DNA of 64,000 nt from Pseudomonas quercus (GCF_012033695.1 NZ_JAAVJI010000002.1:248001-312000), one strand, 5' to 3'; counted from the first letter of the stretch, positions 8,285-16,254 are shown. Numbers and translations are program-made. The notes: a model not told the origin generated them from the sequence alone.

Positions 8285-8761
8285 ATGCCAGTACGCCCAG
8301 CCCGCTCGACCCTCAGGGTTCGCTCATCCAGCCTGCAACTGGTGCTGTCCATCGCGCTGGGCTTGTGGCTTGGGTTTGTGCTCATGCTGTTGACTGGCTG
8401 GGTCGCCTGGCGCCTTGGGGCCAATGTGCTGTTTCAACCCGTGGCCGTGATGCCTGCCCCAGCACACGTTGCACCGGCACCGGCACCGGCACCGGCACCG
8501 GCACCGGCACCGGCGGCAGCCAGGCCTGCACCTTCCCCTGCTGCTGTGGTGCCTGCAGCCCCTGTCGCTGCACCCGATGCCGATGAAATGTTCGAACGCT
8601 ACCAGCAGGAACTGCACAAACAGTTGCTGCGCCAAGCCGAGGAAGCCGCACGGGCGAACCCGGCCAACCAGAACAACCCTAGCTGCCAGTTCTGGCTGGA
8701 ACAGGCGCAAGCCGCACCGAGCGATGAAAGCCGCGAGCACGTGGCGAGGCTGTGTCATTGA
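8285..8761 (+). CDS. Small Pro/Ala-rich single-pass membrane protein
   Basis: 158 aa of unknown function. A basic N-terminus is followed by one strong membrane segment (about residues 18-42: LVLSIALGLWLGFVLMLL and onward). Next comes a flexible linker of alternating Ala-Pro, coded by seven exact GCACCG repeats, and then a charged, probably helical C-terminal domain containing ERYQQELHKQLLRQAEEAAR. This resembles a membrane-anchored periplasmic or cytoplasmic helix on a Pro/Ala arm; the topology is not resolved. GGAG sits 7 nt before the ATG. Its stop codon overlaps the next gene by one base (TGATG), so the two are likely co-transcribed and translationally coupled. Confidence 0.75.
   Translation: MPVRPARSTLRVRSSSLQLVLSIALGLWLGFVLMLLTGWVAWRLGANVLFQPVAVMPAPAHVAPAPAPAPAPAPAPAAARPAPSPAAVVPAAPVAAPDADEMFERYQQELHKQLLRQAEEAARANPANQNNPSCQFWLEQAQAAPSDESREHVARLCH
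8471..8512 (+). repeat. Seven tandem GCACCG hexamers inside a coding region
   Basis: Exact six-base repeats in frame encode alternating Ala and Pro, extending the linker of the membrane protein. Gain or loss of units keeps the frame, so the linker length is likely variable between strains. Confidence 0.95.
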
Positions 8762-9243
8762 TGGATAAGCAGGCTTTACAAAGGCTTATCGTAGAGGCCT
8801 TGGAACGGGACCTTGATGTGGCACGCCGTGCTGCACAAACCGCTTATGAAACCGCCACTCACGAAGAGAACATTGCTGAGAACAAGTACGACACCCTTGG
8901 CTTGGAGGCGTCCTACCTGGCCACGGGGCAGGCCCGGCGAATGAGTGAAATCGCGCAGGCCCTGACGGCCTTGCGCGCTTTGCCGGCCACCCGGCACTGC
9001 CCGGATCGAGGCCTGCAGCTGGGCGATTATGTGGTGCTGGAAAACCCTGACGGCCACGTGCGCGCCCTGTTCATAGGGCCGGACGCTGCGGGCTTGGTGG
9101 TCCACACCGATAACAGCCCGGTCACCGTGATTACGCCCCGTGCGCCCCTTGGCCAAGCACTGCTTGGCCGCCAGGAGGGTGATGAGGTTCAGGTGCAGGT
9201 GGCTGGCAAGCTCCAAACCTATGTGGTTGTCGAGGCCAGCTGA
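8761..9243 (+). CDS. GreA/GreB-family elongation factor-like protein
   Basis: 160 aa. The N-terminal half is helical and charged (MDKQALQRLIVEALERDL, then ETATHEENIAENKYDTLG), and the C-terminal half (LGRQEGDEVQVQVAGKLQTYVVV) looks like the GreA/GreB C-terminal FKBP-like domain that docks on RNA polymerase. The E-N-I-A-E-N-K-Y-D-T motif matches GreA-like proteins of pseudomonads (from memory), where it takes the place of the GreA acidic coiled-coil tip. The ATG overlaps the stop of the upstream membrane protein gene. A GTG three codons earlier is a possible alternative start. Whether it stimulates transcript cleavage is unknown. Confidence 0.7.
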   Translation: MDKQALQRLIVEALERDLDVARRAAQTAYETATHEENIAENKYDTLGLEASYLATGQARRMSEIAQALTALRALPATRHCPDRGLQLGDYVVLENPDGHVRALFIGPDAAGLVVHTDNSPVTVITPRAPLGQALLGRQEGDEVQVQVAGKLQTYVVVEAS

Positions 9244-9253
9244 CCCCGCGCGC

Positions 9254-11215
9254 TCAATACCCCGTAACGCCCTCGCGGAATGCTTGCTGGTGGTGATACT
9301 CGATCCATTCCACCACGTCATAGGGCAGGAAGAGCCGAAACCTTGCCCGGGAGATGGCGATATAAACCGCACATATCCGCTCGTCGAACTCGGTAGGGTC
9401 CTTGAAACGCTCGGTGGTCAGCAGCTCAGGTGTTAGCAGCACCTGGTCGAACTCCATGCCGCCCGCAGCCTCGGCCAGCATGAGCGTACAACCCTCTCCG
9501 GCGTGCCCCAGCCGCGAGCTTAGGCGGGTCACGTCAGCGGCCCTCAGGCCCTTTTCAAGCTGGCCCTCGACCCACAGGAACGAGTGATCGAAACGGTGTG
9601 CATCGTGCACCAGGGCCCAGGTAGGCGTTTCACTGAAGGCTGGGTGCGGGCCCTCGGCGCTTTGTTCGGCGCTGTAATAGGTAGGGTTGAACAGGGCAAT
9701 GGCTGTGGCCATGAACCTCATTACATCTTGATGCGCTGCCCTGCCTGGCACACTGAACACCCCACCGGTACGGTCAAGCTCAAGTACCCATTTCAACGTG
9801 TCCCACGGGGACGCCGTCAGCACCCTGCACCCAACGGGAGGCACGAACCCCTGAGGGTAGTGCTCGACGCTGACGTCCGAGTGAAGTGTGCCCTCGAACG
9901 CGGCCTTGCCTTTGTTGGAATGCCTGGAAATCAAAGGGTTGACCAGCCGCTCTATGGTACGGCCCGAGCGCACCGACTGGATGATCTCTGCCCTGCGCAC
10001 TTCGCGGCCCCGGTTCGGAATATCGCCCTTGGCGTGCTGGTACTCGTCACCCAGCGTAACCAGCGCCAGGCGGCTTCGCCCGATGATTTGCAACAACGGC
10101 GCAGGCACCTCCTGGCTTTCATCGATCAGCACATGGGTGTAACGCCCAGGCACTGTGCTGCCTGCCAGGCTCGCCTGCTTGATCAGCATCAGCCCTACCG
10201 GGTCCAGCTGCCGGTACCAGCCCGGGTTTGCCCCCAGGTAGGCCCATAGCCGGCTGGCATACTCCAGCAACACCTGCTGCTCTACCTTGTTCAGTGGCTG
10301 CTTGAAATGCGGAAGGTGGCTGGCAGACAAGGTGTAGTCCCTGGAGCGGCAGTACAGCTCCAGCACTTTCAGGCACACGTTAAGCGTACCTTGGGCGTCA
10401 AACTGCCCTCTGCCCACGATGCCCAAGGCCTGGGCAAGCGACGACAGGCCGAGGGTGCGCTGCGGGTTTTCAGACACTGCTGCCTTGGGTGGGCTTGTCA
10501 GCCTGTGGGCAAAGCTTTGAAAGGTAAACCCGATGCCACGCTTGCCCGTGTAGCCCATTCGCTGTTTCAGGGTTTCGAGCTTTTCGGCTGTCAGGGCCAG
10601 CACCAGGGTATTCTCTGGTTTCAAATGCTCGGCCAGCGCCGCAAGCAGGTAGCTTTTACCGATGCCCGCGTAACCCTGAACATGAAGGTCTTCGTCCAGG
10701 TTGGCCCGAAACGTTCGCACCAGCTTGTCCTGAGCTGCCGTCAGCCAGCGCTCGCGCCGCCGAGGGCTGACCATCTGCTCGCTGAACGGCCTGTTCCGCC
10801 TGTGCTGGTGCACCCTGAACGCCCTGTCCCACTCGCCGCTGGGCAACAGGTAATGCTGCGCCGCCACGTCCTCGGCGGACAGAAAACGCAGCTTCAGGTG
10901 CCTGGCCACTTCCAGCCCGTGGGCAAACGCGGGCTGGTCGAAAAGACGCAAGGCTTCGGACAGCAGCGTTGCATTTGCATGCCGCGGGTCGCGGCTCCAG
11001 GCGATGAGTTTTTCGAGCACACGCTCAACGGCATCGCCGGTCCGCTCCGGCTCTGTAGCCTTGGGTAAGTGATTGAGGGCGAGTACGGCAGCCAGCTCCG
11101 GCGTGGACAGCCCAGCCAGCACAGCCTGAGCCGCATCGCTTAGCAGGCTTGCACAGGTGTCATCCGTGACTGGTAAAAACAACGGGCTGGACAGGTCAAA
11201 GTGTTCCGGGTGCAT
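9254..11215 (-). CDS. UvrD/Rep-like superfamily 1 helicase with N-terminal extension
   Basis: 653 aa. About 160 N-terminal residues have no motif I recognise. An SF1 helicase core follows: Walker A GYAGIGKSYLL (about 175-185), QSFAHRL (Ia region), Walker B HVLIDESQEVP with DESQ in place of the usual DExQ, a motif III segment VTLGDEYQ, and a C-terminal motif VI-like AVYIAISRARFRLFLPYD. The arrangement suggests a DNA- or RNA-dependent ATPase/helicase, perhaps in repair or replication-conflict resolution; no partner is visible nearby. GAGG lies a few bases before the ATG at 11215. It converges on the GreA-like gene with only 10 bases between. Confidence 0.75.
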   Translation of the reverse strand: MHPEHFDLSSPLFLPVTDDTCASLLSDAAQAVLAGLSTPELAAVLALNHLPKATEPERTGDAVERVLEKLIAWSRDPRHANATLLSEALRLFDQPAFAHGLEVARHLKLRFLSAEDVAAQHYLLPSGEWDRAFRVHQHRRNRPFSEQMVSPRRRERWLTAAQDKLVRTFRANLDEDLHVQGYAGIGKSYLLAALAEHLKPENTLVLALTAEKLETLKQRMGYTGKRGIGFTFQSFAHRLTSPPKAAVSENPQRTLGLSSLAQALGIVGRGQFDAQGTLNVCLKVLELYCRSRDYTLSASHLPHFKQPLNKVEQQVLLEYASRLWAYLGANPGWYRQLDPVGLMLIKQASLAGSTVPGRYTHVLIDESQEVPAPLLQIIGRSRLALVTLGDEYQHAKGDIPNRGREVRRAEIIQSVRSGRTIERLVNPLISRHSNKGKAAFEGTLHSDVSVEHYPQGFVPPVGCRVLTASPWDTLKWVLELDRTGGVFSVPGRAAHQDVMRFMATAIALFNPTYYSAEQSAEGPHPAFSETPTWALVHDAHRFDHSFLWVEGQLEKGLRAADVTRLSSRLGHAGEGCTLMLAEAAGGMEFDQVLLTPELLTTERFKDPTEFDERICAVYIAISRARFRLFLPYDVVEWIEYHHQQAFREGVTGY

Positions 11216-11360
11216 AACGCCTCAAAGCCGGTAAAGGACGTGTCAGGAAAATACTGTCCCTTATTCAGGGTATAGCCGCCACACCTAGGCGAGATGATTA
11301 TGTATCACCCCGTAAAACCTGGCCGTGCAACTTGACGCCTGTGGAGCAGCCAAAACGAAA

Positions 11361-11392
11361 AAAGCCCCGCAAGCGTTAGCCTGCGGGGCTTT
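11361..11392. terminator. Terminator downstream of tRNA-Ser
   Basis: An 11-bp stem, AAAGCCCCGCA (11361-11371) with TGCGGGGCTTT (11382-11392), encloses a 10-nt loop. An A-rich stretch to its left gives a T tract for minus-strand transcription of the tRNA. Confidence 0.8.
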
Positions 11393-11398
11393 CCAATG

Positions 11399-11488
11399 TG
11401 GCGGTGAGGAAGGGATTCGAACCCTTGATACAGTTTCCTGTATACACACTTTCCAGGCGTGCTCCTTCAACCACTCGGACACCTCACC
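11399..11488 (-). tRNA. tRNA-Ser(GGA)
   Basis: On the minus strand the acceptor stem GGTGAGG (5') pairs with CCTCACC, followed by discriminator G and an encoded CCA. The anticodon loop contains GGA within CTGGAAA, the T arm reads GGTTCGAATCC, and the long variable arm is typical of serine tRNAs. Total length is 90 nt. No integrase or duplicated 3' end is visible, so there is no sign that it serves as an integration site here. Confidence 0.95.
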
Positions 11489-11742
11489 GTAGCTCTTCAC
11501 ACCGTCAGTGTGTCGAGGCGCGCTAATGTAGTCGAAACCGATTCAGATGGCAAAGCTTTTTTTGATGCTTTTCATGCGCTTAAGCCAAACGGCTTTGATA
11601 CCCAATGCGCGTGCAACGCACCAGGGCGTGACTGCCTGGTCAGCCATCGTGCTTTACCGGAACAGAGGCCCTAGGTAACGTTCGCGTTTTCTGCATAACA
11701 TTTTTTGAATAACATTCTCTGAATAACCAAGGAACGTTGCCC

Positions 11743-12438
11743 ATGTCTGACCTGATCGAGTACCGCCTGGCCGAGGGCGTGGCAACGCTGACGCTGAACA
11801 ATGGCAAGGTCAATGCCCTCTCCCCTGCCCTGATCGAGGCGTTCAATGCCGCCCTGGACCAGGCGGAGGCAGACCGCGCCGTGGTGGTGATCACTGGCCA
11901 GCCTGGCATTCTTTCAGGGGGCTATGACCTCAAAGTGATGACCGCTGACCCACAGCAGGCCGTGGACCTGGTCACCGCAGGCTCAACGCTAACCCGCCGC
12001 TTGCTGTCGCACCCTTACCCCGTGGTCGTGGTGTGCACCGGGCATGCCATTGCCAAAGGCGCCTTCCTGCTGCTGGCGGCCGATTACCGCATTGGCGTGG
12101 AGGGCACCTTCCACATTGGCCTCAATGAAGTGATGATCGGCATGACCATGCACCACGCCGGCATCGAACTGGCCCGTGATCGCCTGCGTCGCTCGGCATT
12201 CCACCGGGCCGTGATCTGCGCCGAGATGTTTGACCCTCAGGGCGCACTCAGCGCAGGTTTCCTGGACGAAGTCGTGCCCCCCGAGGCCCTGCCCGATGCT
12301 GTGATCAAGGCTGCACAACGGCTCAAAAGCCTTAACCCCCTGGCCCATCGCGCCACCAAGCTCAAGGTTCGCCAGGCACTGCTGGAGACCCTTGACCAGG
12401 CCATCGCCAAGGACCGCGACAGCTTCAAGGTCGGTTGA
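11743..12438 (+). CDS. Crotonase/enoyl-CoA hydratase family protein
   Basis: 231 aa with the crotonase fold. The acyl-CoA-binding/oxyanion-hole region is KVNALSPALI (residues 19-28) followed by GILSGGYDLKV (about 51-61), and the second oxyanion strand is HAIAKGAFLLLAADYRIG (about 98-115). The usual hydratase Glu pair is not clearly present, so a hydratase, isomerase or thioesterase-like role is equally possible. It starts at the ATG at 11743 with AAGGAA upstream. It is followed closely by plsC on the same strand, so the pair may act on acyl-CoA/lipid substrates, but this is only proximity. Confidence 0.85.
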   Translation: MSDLIEYRLAEGVATLTLNNGKVNALSPALIEAFNAALDQAEADRAVVVITGQPGILSGGYDLKVMTADPQQAVDLVTAGSTLTRRLLSHPYPVVVVCTGHAIAKGAFLLLAADYRIGVEGTFHIGLNEVMIGMTMHHAGIELARDRLRRSAFHRAVICAEMFDPQGALSAGFLDEVVPPEALPDAVIKAAQRLKSLNPLAHRATKLKVRQALLETLDQAIAKDRDSFKVG

Positions 12439-12520
12439 AGCCAACCTGCTGGCGATGTCATTTGCCGCCTGCAAAGCGCAACCGTACACTGCGACCAACT
12501 GTGTACCGTGAGTCGTTGGC

Positions 12521-13258
12521 ATGCTCTACATCGTTCGCATGGCCTTGCTAGGCCTCCACTTTCTGCTAGTAGGGGTACTGGGGTTGGTAATAGGCCTGGC
12601 CCGCCCCTTCAACCCGGACAACAACCGCCTGTATGCTCGCCTCTACAGCCGCCCTGCCCTGCCCTTGCTGGGGCTTGAGCTGGAGGCCGACGTTGATTCG
12701 CTCCACGCCCAGCCGCCAGGCTGCGTGATCATTGCCAACCACCAGTCCAATTTCGATGTGTTCTTCCTGGGCGCCATCGTTCCTCGGCGCATGGCCTGCA
12801 TCGGCAAGAAAAGCCTCGGCTGGGTCCCCTTGTTCGGCCAACTGTTCTGGCTCGGTGGCAACGTACTGCTCAACCGCGACAACGCCTACCAGGCACGGCG
12901 CGCGCTACACACCACCAGCCGCGTACTGCGTGACCAGGCCACGTCCATCTGGATATTCCCGGAAGGTACCCGCAACCCCAGTGACCGTTTGCTGCCATTC
13001 AAGAAAGGGGCTTTCGTGATGGCCATTGACGCAGGCGTGCCCATTGTCCCTGTGTGCGCCAGCCGGTATGTGGGCACGTTGAATCTTAACCAGCGGCACA
13101 GTGGAACCCTGCGCGTACGCGCCCTGGCGCCGATCCCGACCATCGGCATGACCGCAAAGGATGCCCCGGCGCTCATGGAACGTTGCCATGCGGCCATGCA
13201 GGCCTGCATCGACGAACTGTCCGAAGTCACTGAACTGCACGCTCACACGCCACTCTGA
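12521..13258 (+). CDS. plsC: 1-acyl-sn-glycerol-3-phosphate acyltransferase
   Basis: 245 aa membrane-bound PlsC-type acyltransferase, which makes phosphatidic acid from lysophosphatidic acid. An N-terminal membrane segment (residues 5-25) is followed by the four acyltransferase blocks: NHQSNFD (HX4D catalytic motif, about 73-79), the basic GKKSLGWVPLFGQ, FPEGTRNPS (substrate phosphate binding, about 147-155) and VPIVPVCASRY. The start ATG at 12521 lacks a strong ribosome-binding site, but the N-terminal membrane helix supports it. corA follows on the same strand. Confidence 0.9.
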   Translation: MLYIVRMALLGLHFLLVGVLGLVIGLARPFNPDNNRLYARLYSRPALPLLGLELEADVDSLHAQPPGCVIIANHQSNFDVFFLGAIVPRRMACIGKKSLGWVPLFGQLFWLGGNVLLNRDNAYQARRALHTTSRVLRDQATSIWIFPEGTRNPSDRLLPFKKGAFVMAIDAGVPIVPVCASRYVGTLNLNQRHSGTLRVRALAPIPTIGMTAKDAPALMERCHAAMQACIDELSEVTELHAHTPL

Positions 13259-13288
13259 TCTGGCGCGCTTTGGGGAGAATCATCGTTC

Positions 13289-14260
13289 ATGGGCCGAGTC
13301 GTTGCTGCAGCGGCATACAGTGCCGGTAAGAAAGTCACGGACATTGCCTTGGAAGACGGCCGCCACTGGGCTTGTCAGCCGAACCATTTCGTGTGGATCG
13401 GCCTCCAGGAGCCGGATGAAGCCGCGCTGGCCACCCTGCAACAGCAATTTGACCTTCACGAACTGGCGATCGAAGACGCTCTGGAGCGCCACAGCCGACC
13501 TAAGCTGGAGACCTTCGGCGATGCCTTGTTCATGGTCACGTATTCGCCGGTACGCCACGAAGGCAGGCTGGAATTCATCGAAACGCACATTTTCGCGGGC
13601 AAAGGGTATGTAATCACCTGCAGGAACGGGCATTCAGCGTCCTACGCCCTGGTTCGCCAACGGTGCGAAGCAAGGCCTCTGCTGCTGGAGCATGGCGAAG
13701 ATTTCGTACTGTATGCGCTGCTGGATTTCGTCTCGGAAAGTTACCAGCCCGTGACCGAGAGCATCCACTCGGAAATCGAGGCGCTGGAGCATAACGTACT
13801 TAGCCAGGCCCTCAACGAGCGCGACATCCAGCGCCTGCATGGCTTGCGCAGGGACCTGCTCCGAATGCGGCGCTACCTGGCCCCGATGGTGGAGATCAGC
13901 GAAGAGCTCCAGCGCCTGGCCTTTCCGTTCATCGACAAGAACATGCGCCCGTATTTTCGCGATGTGCAGATTCACGTGAACCGGCATATGGAAGACCTCA
14001 CAGGCATTCGCGACATGGCTAGCCAGACCATCGAGATCGGGATGCTCATGGAGTCAGCCCGGCAGAGCATCACCCAGCGCAAATTCGGTGCCTGGGCGGC
14101 CATTCTGGCCTTCCCTACTGCCATTGCAGGCATCTACGGCATGAACTTTCAATTCATGCCGGAGCTGAGTTGGCACTACGGTTATTACATTGTGCTAGGG
14201 GTGATCGCCACCGGCTGTACGGGGCTCTTTGCCAGCTTCAAACGGTCAGGCTGGCTGTAA
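13289..14260 (+). CDS. corA: Magnesium/cobalt transporter CorA
   Basis: 323 aa CorA-family divalent cation channel of the inner membrane. A large cytoplasmic N-domain is followed by a long stalk helix and two C-terminal membrane segments. The GMN selectivity motif is present as YGMNFQFMPEL at the end of the first membrane segment, and the protein ends in a short basic cytoplasmic tail (FKRSGWL). Length is normal. GGAG precedes the ATG at 13289 with somewhat long spacing. It converges on the glutamine amidotransferase gene. Confidence 0.93.
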   Translation: MGRVVAAAAYSAGKKVTDIALEDGRHWACQPNHFVWIGLQEPDEAALATLQQQFDLHELAIEDALERHSRPKLETFGDALFMVTYSPVRHEGRLEFIETHIFAGKGYVITCRNGHSASYALVRQRCEARPLLLEHGEDFVLYALLDFVSESYQPVTESIHSEIEALEHNVLSQALNERDIQRLHGLRRDLLRMRRYLAPMVEISEELQRLAFPFIDKNMRPYFRDVQIHVNRHMEDLTGIRDMASQTIEIGMLMESARQSITQRKFGAWAAILAFPTAIAGIYGMNFQFMPELSWHYGYYIVLGVIATGCTGLFASFKRSGWL

Positions 14261-14301
14261 GGGCCGCCTGGCTATGCCTCCCGCTGGGCAGCACTTCAGC
14301 G

Positions 14302-15012
14302 TTACTTCTGCGCCACGAACCGCAGCATCCACTCCCCCACCGTGGCACCATCATGGCTGTGGTTCAGGCTGTCCACTGCCGCTTGGTAGACGTCGTCTGC
14401 CATGTTCTGCTGGCGCAGCTCCAGCAAGGCCCGCGAATAGTCGTGCACGAATTCAGGGTGGCCCTGAAAGCACAGTACCTGGTCGTTGAGCTGGTAGGCC
14501 GCAAAAGGGCAGAACTCGCTGGAGGCTACTACCGTGGCCCCCTCTGGCAAGGCAGTGACCTGGTCCTGGTGGCTGATGAGCAGCGTGAGGTCGCCGTCAT
14601 GGGGCGTCATCCAAGGTGCCTGGGCATGTACGCGATACTGGTGAGTGCCCACGCCCCACCCCTGCGTGGCACGTTGAGCATGGCCCCCAAGCACCAAGGC
14701 CAGCAACTGGTGGCCAAAGCAAATGCCCAGCAGCTTGTCGCCGCGCTGGTAACGGTTCAGCAGGAACACCTTGAGTGTTTCGATCCAGGGGTCTGTGCCG
14801 AACGAATCTGCTTTGCTACCCGTTACCAGGTAGGCATCGTAATGGGTATCTTCTGGAGGGTAATAGCCTTCCACCACATTGAACACGTCGAAATCCGCTG
14901 CGACAGGCTGGCCTGCAAACAGCGTTTTGAACATGGCGCCATAGCCTGTGTACTGCTCAACGAATTCGTCGCGAATATGGTCGGTTTCCAGGATGCAGAT
15001 GCGCAGCGACAT
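14302..15012 (-). CDS. Class I glutamine amidotransferase domain protein
   Basis: 236 aa stand-alone GATase-1 domain. The nucleophile elbow is LGICFGHQLLA with the catalytic Cys near residue 88, and FQGHPEF supplies the catalytic His. I started at MSLRICILETD (15012) because this strand opens the fold; a frame 15 codons longer would run into a perfect palindrome. GATases of this type hydrolyse glutamine or gamma-glutamyl compounds; the acceptor is unknown here. It converges on corA. A 10-bp palindrome lies 20-43 nt upstream of the start and probably controls the gene. Confidence 0.82.
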   Translation of the reverse strand: MSLRICILETDHIRDEFVEQYTGYGAMFKTLFAGQPVAADFDVFNVVEGYYPPEDTHYDAYLVTGSKADSFGTDPWIETLKVFLLNRYQRGDKLLGICFGHQLLALVLGGHAQRATQGWGVGTHQYRVHAQAPWMTPHDGDLTLLISHQDQVTALPEGATVVASSEFCPFAAYQLNDQVLCFQGHPEFVHDYSRALLELRQQNMADDVYQAAVDSLNHSHDGATVGEWMLRFVAQK

Positions 15013-15031
15013 GAGGGCGGGGTCTCTTATC

Positions 15032-15055
15032 GGAACAAGCAGGATTGCTTGTTCC
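15032..15055. promoter_or_regulatory. Perfect 10-bp palindrome upstream of the amidotransferase gene
   Basis: GGAACAAGCA (15032-15041) and TGCTTGTTCC (15046-15055) are exact inverted copies with a GGAT spacer. The site sits 20 bases before the minus-strand start at 15012, where an operator for a dimeric repressor would lie. It is not followed by a T tract, which argues against a terminator. Confidence 0.5.
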
Positions 15056-15151
15056 AAGCCTGCATGGGAAGGAGGGGCAAATGCAAGGCCGTGCTCAGAC
15101 GAACGGTCAGTATTTCGTTGGATCGGCAGGGGCCTGTCTAGGTCAACCTAC

Positions 15152-15176
15152 TGAAACGATACGGCAAAGCGTTTCA
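15152..15176. promoter_or_regulatory. TGAAACG-N11-CGTTTCA inverted repeat
   Basis: Seven-base arms at 15152-15158 and 15170-15176 are perfectly symmetrical around an 11-base spacer. The half-site resembles the Cra/FruR half-site TGAAACG, but the spacing does not fit Cra. The regulator is unknown. Confidence 0.35.
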
Positions 15177-15364
15177 CGCCGTTTCCCTATAAAACCCAGG
15201 TAGTTCCCAGCAGAGTTGTGCTGGACAGGCTGGCTGTCGCTTCTACAGTAAACATGTTCCGGTTGCGCGGCGCCTTTTGCCTGCGCACTGCGGCCAGCCA
15301 ATACGCAGTGAAGCCACCCCAGGCCACGGAGTGGCGCTGGTCAACAAGAATAAAGGCTAGATCA

Positions 15365-15460
15365 ATGCTCAAGCATCCCAAGTTTCGTCAGGCAGGGCTT
15401 ATCGTCTTTGCCACTACCCTGTTACTGATACTTCCCAATCTGGGCCGCCTGTTCGGTTAG
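15365..15460 (+). CDS. Possible 31-aa membrane microprotein
   Basis: ATG at 15365 to TAG at 15458-15460. It encodes a basic start (MLKHPKFRQ) and a single hydrophobic helix (GLIVFATTLLLILPNLGRLF). AAAGG lies 8-12 nt upstream. Single-helix proteins of this size are common regulators or subunits in inner membranes, but nothing identifies a role here. The same frame is open farther upstream (to 15218) without a convincing start. The call rests on composition and the ribosome-binding site only. Confidence 0.4.
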   Translation: MLKHPKFRQAGLIVFATTLLLILPNLGRLFG

Positions 15461-15499
15461 GTGTGGCTTGCGCCCTACCTTAAGGCAGGTCAGTAAAAG

Positions 15500-15523
15500 G
15501 CCAGGCCCATTGGCGAGCCTGGC
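15500..15523. other. Stem-loop between the small ORF and rraB
   Basis: GCCAGGC (15500-15506) pairs with GCCTGGC (15517-15523) around a 10-nt loop. There is no T tract. It may be a weak terminator between converging genes. Confidence 0.35.
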
Positions 15524-15543
15524 GACATCCGCTCACCTACGGT

Positions 15544-15885
15544 TCACGCATGGGGCCGCGTCAGCTTGTGTTTCACGCCCCACCCTTCTATTTCACCACC
15601 AAACGGCTCCACGGCCGTTTCAAAGTCATGCTCGAACTCGCCGATGCCAAACTGGGTGGCATACATCAGTTTGGACAGTTCCAGGTGCCACGCACCGTCT
15701 TCGCGCTCCATGACCTGAGCATTGAGCGATTCGCCCTGAAACTGCCCGGCCGCTGCCCTGGCACCGTCTTCATCCGGAAAGACGGCATAGAACTCGATCG
15801 GGTGGATGGCTGCGAAATCAAAGCCACCTTCTTTCATCTTCTGCAGCAGTGCGCTGCTGATGTCTTCCTGATAGGCATTGCTCAT
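15544..15885 (-). CDS. rraB: Ribonuclease E inhibitor RraB family protein
   Basis: 113 aa, acidic, matching the RraB family. These proteins bind the RNase E C-terminal region and modulate mRNA decay. It begins MSNAYQEDISSALLQKM and contains FDFAAIHPIEFYAVFPDEDGA and VEPFGGEIEGWGV, the most family-like segments. A perfect AGGAGG lies about 7 nt before the ATG at 15885, which decides the start over a longer frame. There is no operon partner: the next gene on this strand begins about 370 nt upstream. The function is by family only. Confidence 0.75.
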   Translation of the reverse strand: MSNAYQEDISSALLQKMKEGGFDFAAIHPIEFYAVFPDEDGARAAAGQFQGESLNAQVMEREDGAWHLELSKLMYATQFGIGEFEHDFETAVEPFGGEIEGWGVKHKLTRPHA

Positions 15886-16017
15886 GTCTCGTCCTCCTAC
15901 AGTGCTGGATAGACTTTCCGTGTTACCGGCTCGCCGGTCACTTGCATGAAGCGTTTGAAATGAAAGACCGCCCAAGGCGAGCGCAAGGCTGCCTGGGCAT
16001 GGTGCTGCGGAGGGGAA

Positions 16018-16254
16018 TCAGGCCACTTCGTCGATAGCCGATATTTTTACACCGTTCTGTTCTTCCAGCCATTTGACGGTAGGTTCAGCAACACGCCCTT
16101 CGAAATCATTGAGGTCCGCCTTGGTGGTGACCGGAAACAGGTGTGCACGCACCGCCTGCGCGGCCTCTTCAGGGCTAGGTTGCTGCTCAGCGTCGAGCGG
16201 CAGGCGGGTCAGAATGCCCTTTGGGTCAAGGAAGGTGATCTCCCACTTTTTCAC
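16018..16254 (-). CDS. Conserved small protein, GTG start
   Basis: 78 aa, acidic, of unknown function. I start it at GTG 16254 (VKKWEITFLDPKGILTRL) because GGAG lies 6 bases upstream in correct spacing. A much longer same-frame reading upstream has no supporting start. It contains the segment LFPVTTKADLNDFEGRV and ends KISAIDEVA. No signal peptide or membrane helix is seen. The gene is divergent from the acylase gene; a GCAGGC-GTCCT-GCCTGC inverted repeat lies between them at about 16289-16305. Confidence 0.6.
   Translation of the reverse strand: MKKWEITFLDPKGILTRLPLDAEQQPSPEEAAQAVRAHLFPVTTKADLNDFEGRVAEPTVKWLEEQNGVKISAIDEVA

Larger units (their letters stand above)
15013..15364. other. Intergenic region with two palindromes
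   Basis: About 350 bases between the amidotransferase gene (leftwards) and a possible 31-aa ORF (rightwards). It holds two inverted repeats, listed separately. Otherwise I see no gene or RNA in it. Confidence 0.6.

Noticed and set aside
8471..8512. Tandem repeats as a CRISPR or intergenic satellite
   Set aside because: The unit is only six bases with no spacers, and the array is in frame within a coding region.
11399..11488. tRNA-Ser as an integration site for a genomic island
   Set aside because: No integrase, no direct repeat of the tRNA 3' end and only ordinary genes on both sides.
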